Shown here: one piece after another, positions 31,721-38,311 of the stretch | Layout: each line of letters begins with the position of its first letter | Numbering within the stretch: the stretch's first letter is position 1 | Assembly: GCA_016285455.1 (NCBI GenBank) | Contig: JAEEQS010000014.1 | Span: 1 to 38,311 of the forward strand | Reading direction: 5' to 3' | Length of the DNA: 38,311 bases | DNA from: Bacteroidales bacterium | GTDB taxonomy: Bacteria > Bacteroidota > Bacteroidia > Bacteroidales > UBA932 | The notes under the pieces: model-generated | Seen by the model: the letters and a program-made list of their open reading frames with translations, nothing else | What the model was told of the DNA's origin: nothing | Database searches by the model: none | Position numbers and translations under genes: made by a program

Positions 31721-32512
31721 ATGAAAAGGCTCTTCAAGATATTCCTCCTTCTCTGCGTCATCGGCATCGTGATAGTTGTCTGGTGCGACCACATTGTTGT
31801 GAAAAGCTCCAGGGGCAAGATCTTTGACAACGTAAACGACATCCCTAAAAACAACGTTGGCCTGCTTCTTGGCACCAGCCCTCTTGGCCGTACCGGAAAG
31901 CCTAACGTCTACTACGTCAACCGCATCAGAGCCACGGTAGACCTCTACAAAGCTGGGAAGATCAAGGTTGTCCTTATCAGCGGCGACAATCACCACAAGT
32001 CCTACAACGAGCCTCAATACATGAAAAACGACCTCGTCTCCAAGGGCATTCCTGATAGCTGCATTGTGCTTGACTATGCCGGTTTCCGCACCTTCGACTC
32101 TATGATCCGCGCCCAGAAGGTCTTTGGGCAGGACTCCATCACCATTATATCTCAGAAGTTCCACAACCAGAGAGCCCTCTACATCTGCAACCATCTTGGC
32201 ATCAACGCCGTTGCCTTCAACTCCAGAAACACCATCTCCAGATTCTGGCGCATCCGGATGTACTTCCGTGAAAAGCTTGCCCGCACCAAAGCTGTCCTTG
32301 ACATCCTCTTTGGCAAGAAGCCCCACTTCCTCGGCGACCCTATCCCAATCACCTTCCCGCAGGACACTATCATCCTGAAAGACACAACAATAAAAAACTC
32401 AGCCCAAGACAGCACAAAGACCATAGCCAGAGACTCCACAAAGAAAGCAATAGATTCAACCTCCGCGTTAAAACCAGACTCCACCACAAAGCAACCCCTT
32501 GACTCTGCCTAA
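31721..32512 (+). CDS. SanA-like DUF218/YdcF-family protein with DST-rich tail
   Basis: A 263-residue protein with an N-terminal membrane helix (about 4-22) and the DUF218 fold of SanA: VGLLLGTSPLGRTGKPNVYY, LYKAGKIKVVLISGDNHH, LVSKGIPDSCIVLDYAGFRT and ITIISQKFHNQRALYICNHL. SanA in enterobacteria affects vancomycin sensitivity of the envelope barrier; the activity is unproven. The C-terminal 45 residues are low complexity with DST repeated at least four times (QDST, RDST, IDST, PDST). The usual proteins end soon after the LARTKAVLDI helix, so this tail is an extension. Confidence 0.88.
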   Translation: MKRLFKIFLLLCVIGIVIVVWCDHIVVKSSRGKIFDNVNDIPKNNVGLLLGTSPLGRTGKPNVYYVNRIRATVDLYKAGKIKVVLISGDNHHKSYNEPQYMKNDLVSKGIPDSCIVLDYAGFRTFDSMIRAQKVFGQDSITIISQKFHNQRALYICNHLGINAVAFNSRNTISRFWRIRMYFREKLARTKAVLDILFGKKPHFLGDPIPITFPQDTIILKDTTIKNSAQDSTKTIARDSTKKAIDSTSALKPDSTTKQPLDSA

Positions 32513-32577
32513 CTTTTGCAGAGATAGATTAGAACTTTGTTTTTAAAGAACAATCAACCGCCAAAAACATCAAGATC

Positions 32578-32799
32578 ATGAGCAAAGTATTCAAAATCAG
32601 ACCTAAAAGAATCAAAAGAGTAAACGGCACTGTCCTTACTCCCGATATGGAAGTTATAGTAACCACCAAAATCCACACCCAGAACCCATTCTACAATGGA
32701 GCGGCTGAAATCAGAGAACAATATATGAGAATCTACGGTTTTGACTACAAGAAAGCCTGCTGCTATCCAACAGACTTCACATTCGAGATAATTGACTAA
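32578..32799 (+). CDS. Short conserved-type protein, unknown function
   Basis: A 73-residue protein, Lys/Arg-rich at the start (MSKVFKIRPKRIKRVNGTVL), with DMEVIVTTKIHTQNPFYNGA and a Tyr/Cys-rich end (KACCYPTDFTFEIID). I have the impression of similar short proteins in other Bacteroidales but cannot name a family. The composition matches the upstream genes. Its TAA overlaps the ATG of the AT-rich nuclease-like gene by one base (TAATG, 32797-32801). Confidence 0.72.
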   Translation: MSKVFKIRPKRIKRVNGTVLTPDMEVIVTTKIHTQNPFYNGAAEIREQYMRIYGFDYKKACCYPTDFTFEIID

Positions 32800-34133
32800 T
32801 GAAATCATTTAAAGAGATATTGAGACTTGAAGTTATTTATGATATGGAAGAAATAAAACAATTATTGGATTTTGCTGATAAGTTAAACGATTATATCATT
32901 ACAGAGCAAGAGAAACTACCTTATAGTTTTAATATTATTGATGAACTTCATATTAATGAGAACGCTCACAGTCGAATATTATGCAAGCTTCTTCAATACA
33001 ATAAAGATAATGACTATCCTTTTGTAAAACAATTTCTTAAATATGTGGCAGAGAAAGAGAAAGCAAAAAAAGAAGAACAACAAACAACATTTTCCAAAAT
33101 TGTTTTTAATACTATTAAGGTTGAACCTGCAGAAACGGACCGAATAGATTTATGGATAAGAGATCCTAACATAAACGGTTATTCGATAATAATTGAGAAT
33201 AAAATATATGATGCAAATGATCAACCTGGTCAACTATATAGATACATAACAAAAAATATCAATAAAGGTTATGACAAGAAAAAAATATACGTCATTTACT
33301 TGCCATCTACTATTAATAGAGACCCTGATGATCAAACTTGGAAAAATCCAGAGCAAACGGATAATAATAAAGAAGACTTAAAAAAAGAGTTTGAATCCAG
33401 ATTTATAAAACTTTCTTTCAAAGAAGATATCATTTCTTGGTTACAAGATATTTATCCTAGTATTAATCCAAAACAAGAAGCTCTTATTGATTCTGCGATC
33501 TTTCAATATATTGACTATTTAAAGGGCCTTTATTTTGAACGCGACAATCAAAAACTATTGATTATGAATATAAAAGAACAAATTTTGAATCATTTTGACA
33601 AGGATTTGGAAAATAAAACGCCCGAAGAGAAAATCACTTTCTTTGAGGAAAAACGGAATTCTATAAACAAATTGGCTAATCAATTTGATGAACTCATTTT
33701 AGATTCTCAAATAGAACGGCAAAAAAGTGAGCTTGAAGCGAAAAAGAATGATTTTATCCAGAAGAACTCCTACATAGATTCGCAGGAAAAAGCTACAACC
33801 AACGGAAAATGGTGCTTAATAACTATTCGTCCTAATCTAAAAATTGATGAAAAACAAATTGAAGTCACCATTAGCCAAGATTCAGACGCTATAAAAGTCG
33901 CCGATAGAAAGATTTATTGTCAGGTAGCATTTGAAAATCGAAACCCAGGATTTCCAGAGTCATTCAAGAAAAAATTAGAAACATATTTACCAAGCGGGGG
34001 AAGTAACAAAGATTGGGCTATTTGGAAATACTTTGAACCCAAAGATTCTCCAAGTGAGATATTAGAGTTGTTTTCCAATGTAATGCTCATAATTAATGAT
34101 TGTATTAAATCTCAGGACAATCAAACATATTAA
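32799..34133 (+). CDS. PD-(D/E)XK nuclease-superfamily protein, AT-rich accessory gene
   Basis: A 444-residue protein. The N-terminal part has INENAHSRILCKLLQ (about 53-66). The nuclease core follows: DRIDLWI (Asp117) then YSIIIENKIYDANDQPGQL, in which Glu133 and Lys135 give D...ExK and QL fits the conserved Gln. This is the pattern of the PD-(D/E)XK family (PDDEXK_4 type) often found alone in defence and mobile regions. The middle (about 260-330) is a charged helix region; the end is a beta-rich domain. The gene is far more AT-rich than its neighbours (by eye near 30% GC) and Lys/Asn/Ile-rich, so horizontal gain is likely. Cutting activity is not proven. Confidence 0.85.
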   Translation: MKSFKEILRLEVIYDMEEIKQLLDFADKLNDYIITEQEKLPYSFNIIDELHINENAHSRILCKLLQYNKDNDYPFVKQFLKYVAEKEKAKKEEQQTTFSKIVFNTIKVEPAETDRIDLWIRDPNINGYSIIIENKIYDANDQPGQLYRYITKNINKGYDKKKIYVIYLPSTINRDPDDQTWKNPEQTDNNKEDLKKEFESRFIKLSFKEDIISWLQDIYPSINPKQEALIDSAIFQYIDYLKGLYFERDNQKLLIMNIKEQILNHFDKDLENKTPEEKITFFEEKRNSINKLANQFDELILDSQIERQKSELEAKKNDFIQKNSYIDSQEKATTNGKWCLITIRPNLKIDEKQIEVTISQDSDAIKVADRKIYCQVAFENRNPGFPESFKKKLETYLPSGGSNKDWAIWKYFEPKDSPSEILELFSNVMLIINDCIKSQDNQTY

Positions 34134-34290
34134 ATTAAAAAATAATTAACCCCCTCTACTAAATTCACCATCGTGGACATTTCATCCGGATGGCTGACGG
34201 CTAGCATGAGAGTAAGGGCAACAAGAGTGGCGTCTGCTATGCGTTTGGTGCCATCGGGGCAGTAAAGAAAGCCGTCTTTATTTTCGGGTT
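34130..34290 (-). pseudogene. Decayed C-terminal copy of the Fic/RhuM-type gene
   Basis: The minus strand encodes KDGFLYCPDGTKRIADATLV, then ALTLMLAVSHPDEMSTMVNLV, ending at a TAA (34130-34132). This matches the last about 45 residues of the intact gene at 34418 (NGILYRLDGSKRIADASLVA and LTLMIAESRTDEMDTMIKVVV). No FIC motif or start lies upstream; a stop is met at 34331-34333. It is therefore a broken relative in inverted orientation, touching the 3' end of the nuclease-like gene. Confidence 0.8.
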
Positions 34291-34389
34291 CCTTATTCCA
34301 CAATGGAACTGGTTCGTAAGACTCTCGATTTCATTGTCCAAAGGGATTAATTATATAAGTCAACAAAGGTTTAGTACTAAAATAATTCT

Positions 34390-34397
34390 TACTTTTG
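34390..34397 (+). promoter_or_regulatory. -7 box of the RhuM-Fic gene
   Basis: TACTTTTG matches TAnnTTTG; the ATG is 20 nt downstream at 34418 after an AGGAG at 34410-34414. Confidence 0.55.
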
Positions 34398-34417
34398 TTG
34401 CTAGAAACTAGGAGCGT

Positions 34418-35398
34418 ATGGAAGAGAGAAAAGACATTGTGATTTATCAGTCTGATGATGGATTGGTAAAGATGGAGGCAATGGTTGATCCTTCGGGAGA
34501 GACCATTTGGGCAACACAGAAGGCTATTGCTTCTTTATTTAGTGTTGACGTATCTGGTATATCCAGGCATATCAACAAAATATTGGATATAGGAGAATTA
34601 TCAGAAAAAAGCACTTTGCAAAAAATGCAAATTGCAAATTCAGACCGTCCTGTTGTATTCTATAATCTGGATATGATAATTTCGGTCGGTTACCGTGTAA
34701 ACTCAATCCGAGCAACCAAATTTAGGATTTGGGCTACTAGAATAATCAAGCAGTATATGCTTAAAGGGTATGCTGTAAACCGCAGTGTAGTGTCAGAGCA
34801 GAAATATGAAGAACTCAAAAAGGCTGTTGGACTGCTAGAGAATGTATTCAGTAAGGAATTGATGCTAACATCCGATCAGGCTGTAGGGCTGTTTGATGTT
34901 ATTCGAGATTACACTTATGCTCTTGACACTCTTGATTCTTACGACTATCAGAATCTGAAGATTACAGACACAACAGCTCCGGAGAGGTTTCACGCCACTT
35001 ACGAGAATGCAATGGAAGCCATAAAGAGCCTTAGGGAGAAATTTGGAGGAAGCAGTCTATTCGGGGTAGAGAAAGATGCGTCTTTCCACAGCAGCATCGG
35101 GCAGATATACCAGACCTGGGACGGAAAAGATCTGTATCCTAGTATTGAGGAAAAGGCCGCTATGCTGCTTTATCTGGTGGTAAAGAACCATTCTTTCGTG
35201 GATGGCAATAAACGAATAGCCGCTACCCTATTCCTCTGGTTTATGCAGAAAAACGGCATTCTCTATCGCCTAGACGGGTCTAAGCGCATCGCTGATGCAT
35301 CTCTTGTGGCTCTTACTCTGATGATTGCAGAGAGCCGGACCGATGAGATGGACACTATGATAAAGGTTGTAGTGAACCTGATTAACCGGAGAAACTGA
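34418..35398 (+). CDS. RhuM-type protein with C-terminal Doc/Fic domain
   Basis: A 326-residue protein. The N-terminal part (about 1-125) follows the virulence-protein RhuM pattern: YQSDDGLVKMEAMVD, TIWATQKAIASLFSVDVSGI and YNLDMIISVGYRVNS. The C-terminal part (about 190-326) holds HSFVDGNKRIAA (His258 to Arg266), the HxFxDGNKR form of the Fic fold seen in Doc-type toxins, which phosphorylate rather than adenylylate a target. RhuM-Fic fusions are common, often solitary, in Bacteroidota. No antitoxin gene is next to it; the neighbour on the left is a remnant of its own kind. The role (toxin, regulator or orphan) is undecided. Confidence 0.88.
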   Translation: MEERKDIVIYQSDDGLVKMEAMVDPSGETIWATQKAIASLFSVDVSGISRHINKILDIGELSEKSTLQKMQIANSDRPVVFYNLDMIISVGYRVNSIRATKFRIWATRIIKQYMLKGYAVNRSVVSEQKYEELKKAVGLLENVFSKELMLTSDQAVGLFDVIRDYTYALDTLDSYDYQNLKITDTTAPERFHATYENAMEAIKSLREKFGGSSLFGVEKDASFHSSIGQIYQTWDGKDLYPSIEEKAAMLLYLVVKNHSFVDGNKRIAATLFLWFMQKNGILYRLDGSKRIADASLVALTLMIAESRTDEMDTMIKVVVNLINRRN

Positions 35399-35434
35399 AT
35401 TCATCTCTGAAGCTAGTCAAGATTATTCCACTTA

Positions 35435-36103
35435 TCATTCTAGGCTTATGTTTATTTCTGCCCTGAAATTGCGGCAGTAGGCAAAGTCTGTAATGGCGAA
35501 GCAGGTATTCTTGATTAAGGCTTCAACGGGGCGGATTACCTCCAGTTCGTTCAAATTAGGAGAGGTCTGTCCTTTGCAGTTCCAGTGGGCTAATGGGCGG
35601 GAGAGTTTCATTTCCTCCTCAAAAGACTTATCGTCAACATCCTGGTAACCAATAGAAGTCATATCGAAGAGCTTGTTCTGAATCAGCGGTGTAGCGTAAA
35701 AGTCTTCATCGATGAATAATTTATTGTTGAAGATATCCCATAGACTGCAACCGTATTCATTCCGTTGCTTCATGCTTTCCGGACAGTCCGCCATATAGAC
35801 ACTTAACTGGAATAAGTGCTGGTTGACATACTTCGTTTCTTCAATAATGTTGCGGAAAGTATCGTAGATGCCTTCAAGGAAAAGTCTCAGGCTATTGTTG
35901 AACTGAAATAATTCATCTGCAAGACCCAAATCCATTATGCTGGAAGATTCTCTTATACCTGTGTCTATCAGATATTTTCTCTTTTCAAGAAGAGACTTGA
36001 GTCCAGTGGCCATAAAAACCTGGTGGTTATTGAAAGGGTTGCCATCTCCATAAATGCTGAGAATGTCCTGTTCAAGTTTGAGGAGTTCTTTGTTGTCAAT
36101 CAT
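35435..36103 (-). CDS. Unrecognised protein, last gene of a four-gene accessory operon
   Basis: The protein has 222 residues from the ATG at 36103 (MIDNKELLKLEQDILSIYGD). The same frame stays open further upstream but would run 116 bp into the preceding gene, so the internal start is preferred. It is mostly helical and soluble with no signal or membrane segment. The C-terminal half (SRPLAHWNCKGQTSPNLNEL, then VIRPVEALIKNTCFAITDFAYCRNF) has scattered Cys. I recognise no family. It lies 43 bp after the preceding gene of the operon and ends convergently 36 bp from the RhuM-Fic gene. Confidence 0.7.
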   Translation of the reverse strand: MIDNKELLKLEQDILSIYGDGNPFNNHQVFMATGLKSLLEKRKYLIDTGIRESSSIMDLGLADELFQFNNSLRLFLEGIYDTFRNIIEETKYVNQHLFQLSVYMADCPESMKQRNEYGCSLWDIFNNKLFIDEDFYATPLIQNKLFDMTSIGYQDVDDKSFEEEMKLSRPLAHWNCKGQTSPNLNELEVIRPVEALIKNTCFAITDFAYCRNFRAEINISLE

Positions 36104-36146
36104 TGTTATCGCGAATATTATGTTTTGGTTGGGGTTTGCGTGGAGG

Positions 36147-36686
36147 TTACTTTGTTTCTTGTTTATTCCATAATGGTGGCTGGAGATAACTCCATCGGCG
36201 AGATTTCCCGAAGTAGGCTGATACGGTTTCATCAGGGTTAGCCAGCCAATGCCTCCTTTCAATGTTGTAGAGATGCATATCTTCAGGCCTGCTCAAGTTT
36301 TCATAATCGATTTCATAATTGCCGCTGGGGTCAAGAGTTACACAACGGTCCAATTCTAATTCAAGCAGTTCAATGAGTTCTTCCTTGTCAAGACATCTTA
36401 TTCGTTGTGCCAGAGTCCCGCCCTCATAAGTTGCTAGTGGTATTCCGGCGTTCATCGTATAAGTCAGATAGCGGAAAAACATCCACTGAATAGCTCTCAG
36501 CTGATCATAATTGTCTCTGCCTATAAGGTAAATATCCAGCACATCAGAGATTTTGCCTCCTTCTTTGACAAAAACTCCAAGACGGAGTATTTTCTGTTGC
36601 AAGGTCATAGATTCTTGTTCATATCCGAAATTGTCCCAGTATTCCCGGAATGCCAGCTCGGATGGGTTGGGTGCTATTCGTTTCAT
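36147..36686 (-). CDS. Unrecognised protein, third gene of the accessory operon
   Basis: A 179-residue soluble protein starting MKRIAPNPSELAFREYWDNF. It is rich in aromatic and acidic residues, with LRLGVFVKEGGKISDVLDIY, RAIQWMFFRYLTYTMNAGIP and the end WLANPDETVSAYFGKSRRWS. There is no signal peptide or membrane helix. I do not recognise a domain. The composition is close to the rest of the operon. It starts 49 bp after the stop of the second gene. Confidence 0.7.
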   Translation of the reverse strand: MKRIAPNPSELAFREYWDNFGYEQESMTLQQKILRLGVFVKEGGKISDVLDIYLIGRDNYDQLRAIQWMFFRYLTYTMNAGIPLATYEGGTLAQRIRCLDKEELIELLELELDRCVTLDPSGNYEIDYENLSRPEDMHLYNIERRHWLANPDETVSAYFGKSRRWSYLQPPLWNKQETK

Positions 36687-36735
36687 AATCTTTATGTTTT
36701 TGGTATATGGGTTAATATATGTGAATCTAGCTATT

Positions 36736-37206
36736 TCAGTCGCCCCAAGTCATAAGCCTTTCAGACAGAATCTTCCAGAGCAGCATCCAGGCCTTGTCAA
36801 AGCGGAGCTTTTGGGCATCTGACCAAAATGAGATTCCACCGTCGTCGGGGCGTGGAATACGTTTTCTATTACGCATATTTACATAATGGCGGAATTTTCC
36901 AGGGTCAGGAATGATTGAACTATCCGTGTTTCTGGAATAATCATTCTTCCCACCTTCTTCTAAGATGATGTCTATCATTCTGATGGCATATTTAATCTGA
37001 CAGCCATAGTTTGAACCGTTTACAACATATGCCAGATGAGAATTGTATCTTTCCATAGTAATAAGCTTTGCTCTTACGAACTCCAGAAAATATTCATAAT
37101 CCCAGTCATCGTTGAAAGCTTTTTTCCACTGGCGTTCTGCCCATTCTTTGTGAAACAACATTTGCCGATGCCTTCTTGCGTTATTTTCCTTTTTATTAAT
37201 TGTCAT
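36736..37206 (-). CDS. Unrecognised protein, second gene of the accessory operon (phage-like flavour)
   Basis: A 156-residue protein with a basic start (MTINKKENNARRHRQMLFHK) and the pattern DDWDYEYFLEFVRAKLITME, then QIKYAIRMIDIILEEGG and a C-terminal KAWMLLWKILSERLMTWGD. Proteins with a similar W-D-Y...K-L...M and terminal K-A-W...W-D layout occur among hypothetical proteins of phages, from memory only. No enzyme motif is visible. It starts 2 bp after the stop of the first gene, so the two are coupled. Confidence 0.7.
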   Translation of the reverse strand: MTINKKENNARRHRQMLFHKEWAERQWKKAFNDDWDYEYFLEFVRAKLITMERYNSHLAYVVNGSNYGCQIKYAIRMIDIILEEGGKNDYSRNTDSSIIPDPGKFRHYVNMRNRKRIPRPDDGGISFWSDAQKLRFDKAWMLLWKILSERLMTWGD

Positions 37207-37208
37207 AA

Positions 37209-37955
37209 CTACTGCCTGATTATGTATGAATTACGCTCACCATCTATGTTTACTGAATGCTGATGGGCAATATTTATATCTATCCGGAAATTATTCATTT
37301 TGAGCAGGTCTGGAATGGAATATGACTTATGACAGCACAAGTCGTGGATTGCATGGCATATACAAATATCTTTGAATTCCGGCCTGTCCAGAGGAGCTTC
37401 AAACCAGGATTTCCCGTCATCCAGAAAATCATCCAGCCCTAATTCTTCTGGAGTCATATCCAAGTTGTGGCGCAACACATAGGACGTATTGCAAAAAGCA
37501 CATTCAGATGTATAAGACTCTTCGTACAAAATATTTAAAATAGCCATAATAGTCCAGTACCTTGAACCATACTCATCCGGCTTGTTTTCATCGTAAAGAA
37601 AATCACAATCAGCATCCAAGTCATACTTAAGTGTGGCCTCTAAGGTTATATCATCGTCAAAATCAGGATCATACCCGCTCTTCAAAAGGTTTCTATAGAG
37701 GTTTAACGCCTTTGAGTGCATTTTCTTTGTGAGATTACAGAGCAGGTCATTAACTTTCCTGAAACGCTCAACCTCTTCCTGGCTGCCTTCAAACATCTCG
37801 TTAAGGAGTTCACATCTCTTTTTCAGCAAATATTTAAGCTTGTGTTTTGTTTCATCCGTCCAAGAGTCTTGCTCGTCCCAAAAATCTTTCATTTTTGCCG
37901 TCTCAAATATTTGTTTCTCAATGCTTTTCAATTCTAATCTACGTTCTTTTTTCAT
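37209..37955 (-). CDS. Unrecognised protein, first gene of the accessory operon; homologue of the gene at 38117
   Basis: A 248-residue protein. The N-terminal helical part (1-95) reads ELKSIEKQIFETAKMKDFW, then LKYLLKKRCELLNEM and EEVERFRKVNDLLCN. The middle is very acidic (YDPDFDDDITLEATLKYDLD). The C-terminal part has paired Cys/His: ECAFCNTSY, DICICHAIHDLCCHKSYSIP and NIAHQHSVNI. That Cys/His density could bind metal. The N-terminus aligns with the start of the divergent gene at 38117. No known family. The intergenic region carries two similar palindromes. Confidence 0.72.
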   Translation of the reverse strand: MKKERRLELKSIEKQIFETAKMKDFWDEQDSWTDETKHKLKYLLKKRCELLNEMFEGSQEEVERFRKVNDLLCNLTKKMHSKALNLYRNLLKSGYDPDFDDDITLEATLKYDLDADCDFLYDENKPDEYGSRYWTIMAILNILYEESYTSECAFCNTSYVLRHNLDMTPEELGLDDFLDDGKSWFEAPLDRPEFKDICICHAIHDLCCHKSYSIPDLLKMNNFRIDINIAHQHSVNIDGERNSYIIRQ

Positions 37956-37993
37956 AATGCTTAGTTCTTCTCAGCGACAAAGATGCCCCCTCT

Positions 37994-38083
37994 CTCTGCC
38001 ATAAACAGGCAGTGTAAAAAAAAGAGTAAAAGACTGGTGCTAGTTTTTCTTGGCTATAATTGCTCTGCCTGAATTTAGCAGAG
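37994..38083. repeat. Two CTCTGCC-based palindromes in the divergent promoter region
   Basis: CTGCC/GGCAG (37996-38012, 7-nt loop) and CTCTGC/GCAGAG (38063-38083, 9-nt loop). CTCTGCC occurs in both (37994-38000 and 38063-38069). They lie between divergent homologous genes and may be operator sites. A poor -7 (CATCTTTG, minus, 37978-37985) precedes the operon, and TTCCTTTG lies before the + gene. Confidence 0.4.
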
Positions 38084-38116
38084 AAATGCATTTCCTTTGC
38101 CGCAAATTGATGAACT

Positions 38117-38311
38117 ATGATGGATATTAATAATTATGACATTCAGGCTATCGAGAGAGAAATCATATTGAATTATGAAGACTCTACAGGAGACTATACT
38201 AATCTCAAGTATTTGCTTTCTTTACGAAAAGAGCTGATAAACAGAAGGGTGCTAGCTCATCAGGAAGAGATACTTCCGGATATCATTGCTTTCAACGATG
38301 CCCTTACTGAA
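38117..38311 (+). CDS. N-terminal part of a homologue of the 37209-37955 protein (runs off the window)
   Basis: An open frame of 65 codons from an ATG at 38117 (or 38120) continues past the window edge. The sequence YDIQAIEREIILNYEDSTGD, then TNLKYLLSLRKELINRR and QEEILPDIIAFNDAL aligns along its length with the N-terminus of the divergent protein (IEKQI, DSWTDET, LKYLLKKRCELLNEM, QEE, VNDLL). The two are thus paralogues facing away from each other. The domain is helical and charged; its function is unknown. Confidence 0.7.
   Translation, partial: MMDINNYDIQAIEREIILNYEDSTGDYTNLKYLLSLRKELINRRVLAHQEEILPDIIAFNDALTE

Noticed and set aside
34130..35398. Toxin-antitoxin pair with the RhuM-Fic gene
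   Set aside because: The neighbouring minus-strand sequence is a remnant of the Fic C-terminus itself, not an antitoxin.
36104..36262. N-terminal extension of the last accessory-operon gene
   Set aside because: It would overlap the preceding gene by 116 bp; an internal ATG at 36103 gives a normal gap.
1..38311. CRISPR array, rRNA, integrase or complete insertion sequence
   Set aside because: No regularly spaced repeats, rRNA sequence or transposase/integrase motifs were seen on either strand.

Overview
The window looks like a chromosomal segment from a member of the Bacteroidales (phylum Bacteroidota), most likely a gut or host-associated anaerobe. The reasons are: promoters of the Bacteroidota type (TAnnTTTG at -7, some with TTTG or TTG about 18-20 bp upstream) in front of many genes; few strong Shine-Dalgarno sites; many lipoproteins with short lipoboxes; ECF sigma factor operons with membrane partners; an outer-membrane beta-barrel protein with a carboxypeptidase-regulatory-like front end; TlpA-like DUF4369 thioredoxins; and secreted C69 and S41 peptidases. 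I cannot fix the genus from sequence alone. No rRNA, complete insertion sequence, CRISPR array or integrase was seen.

Layout. 1-640 is a degraded border: the start of a membrane-protein gene leaving the window, the tail of a GNAT acetyltransferase gene cut off at a perfect inverted repeat, and a T9G9 tract just upstream of a lipoprotein promoter. 640-7540 holds cell-envelope and salvage genes: a lipoprotein, an S41 peptidase, xanthine phosphoribosyltransferase (xpt), a C69 dipeptidase, a tail-anchored small protein, a secreted protein with two CxxCG...H...C knuckles, and a thioredoxin-fold lipoprotein. A tRNA-Ala(GGC) with an unusual T-loop follows, then a DUF4143-type ATPase.

9040-15953 is an ECF sigma locus: sigma factor, membrane anti-sigma candidate, a small secreted protein with a plug-like tail, a large outer-membrane barrel, and a degenerate-M23/S41 fusion. 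15950-21244 holds a histidine acid phosphatase, a BspA-like protein, a second ECF sigma gene with a four-helix membrane partner, AlkD-like and hexapeptide acetyltransferase genes, and a beta-propeller lipoprotein. 21310-29909 is a membrane-protein/regulator pair, then a winged-helix/epimerase/metal-ATPase operon, a flavodoxin/Fe-alcohol dehydrogenase pair, a CvrA-like antiporter and a membrane protein. 30055-32799 has a rhodanese/metallo-beta-lactamase lipoprotein, bcp peroxiredoxin, a SanA-like protein and a short conserved protein.

32799 to the end is accessory: an AT-rich PD-(D/E)XK nuclease-like gene, a RhuM-Fic(Doc-type) gene next to an inverted decayed copy of its own C-terminus, and a tightly packed four-gene operon of unrecognised proteins. 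The first protein of that operon has a homologue starting on the opposite strand at 38117. This last block is the best candidate for something undescribed.

Functional links. The metal ATPase, peroxiredoxin, flavodoxin and thioredoxin-fold lipoprotein suggest metal and redox stress handling. The two ECF sigma genes share an 11-bp promoter-like motif, suggesting related control of envelope genes. Several genes have a -7 box 4-6 nt from the start codon, implying nearly leaderless messages.
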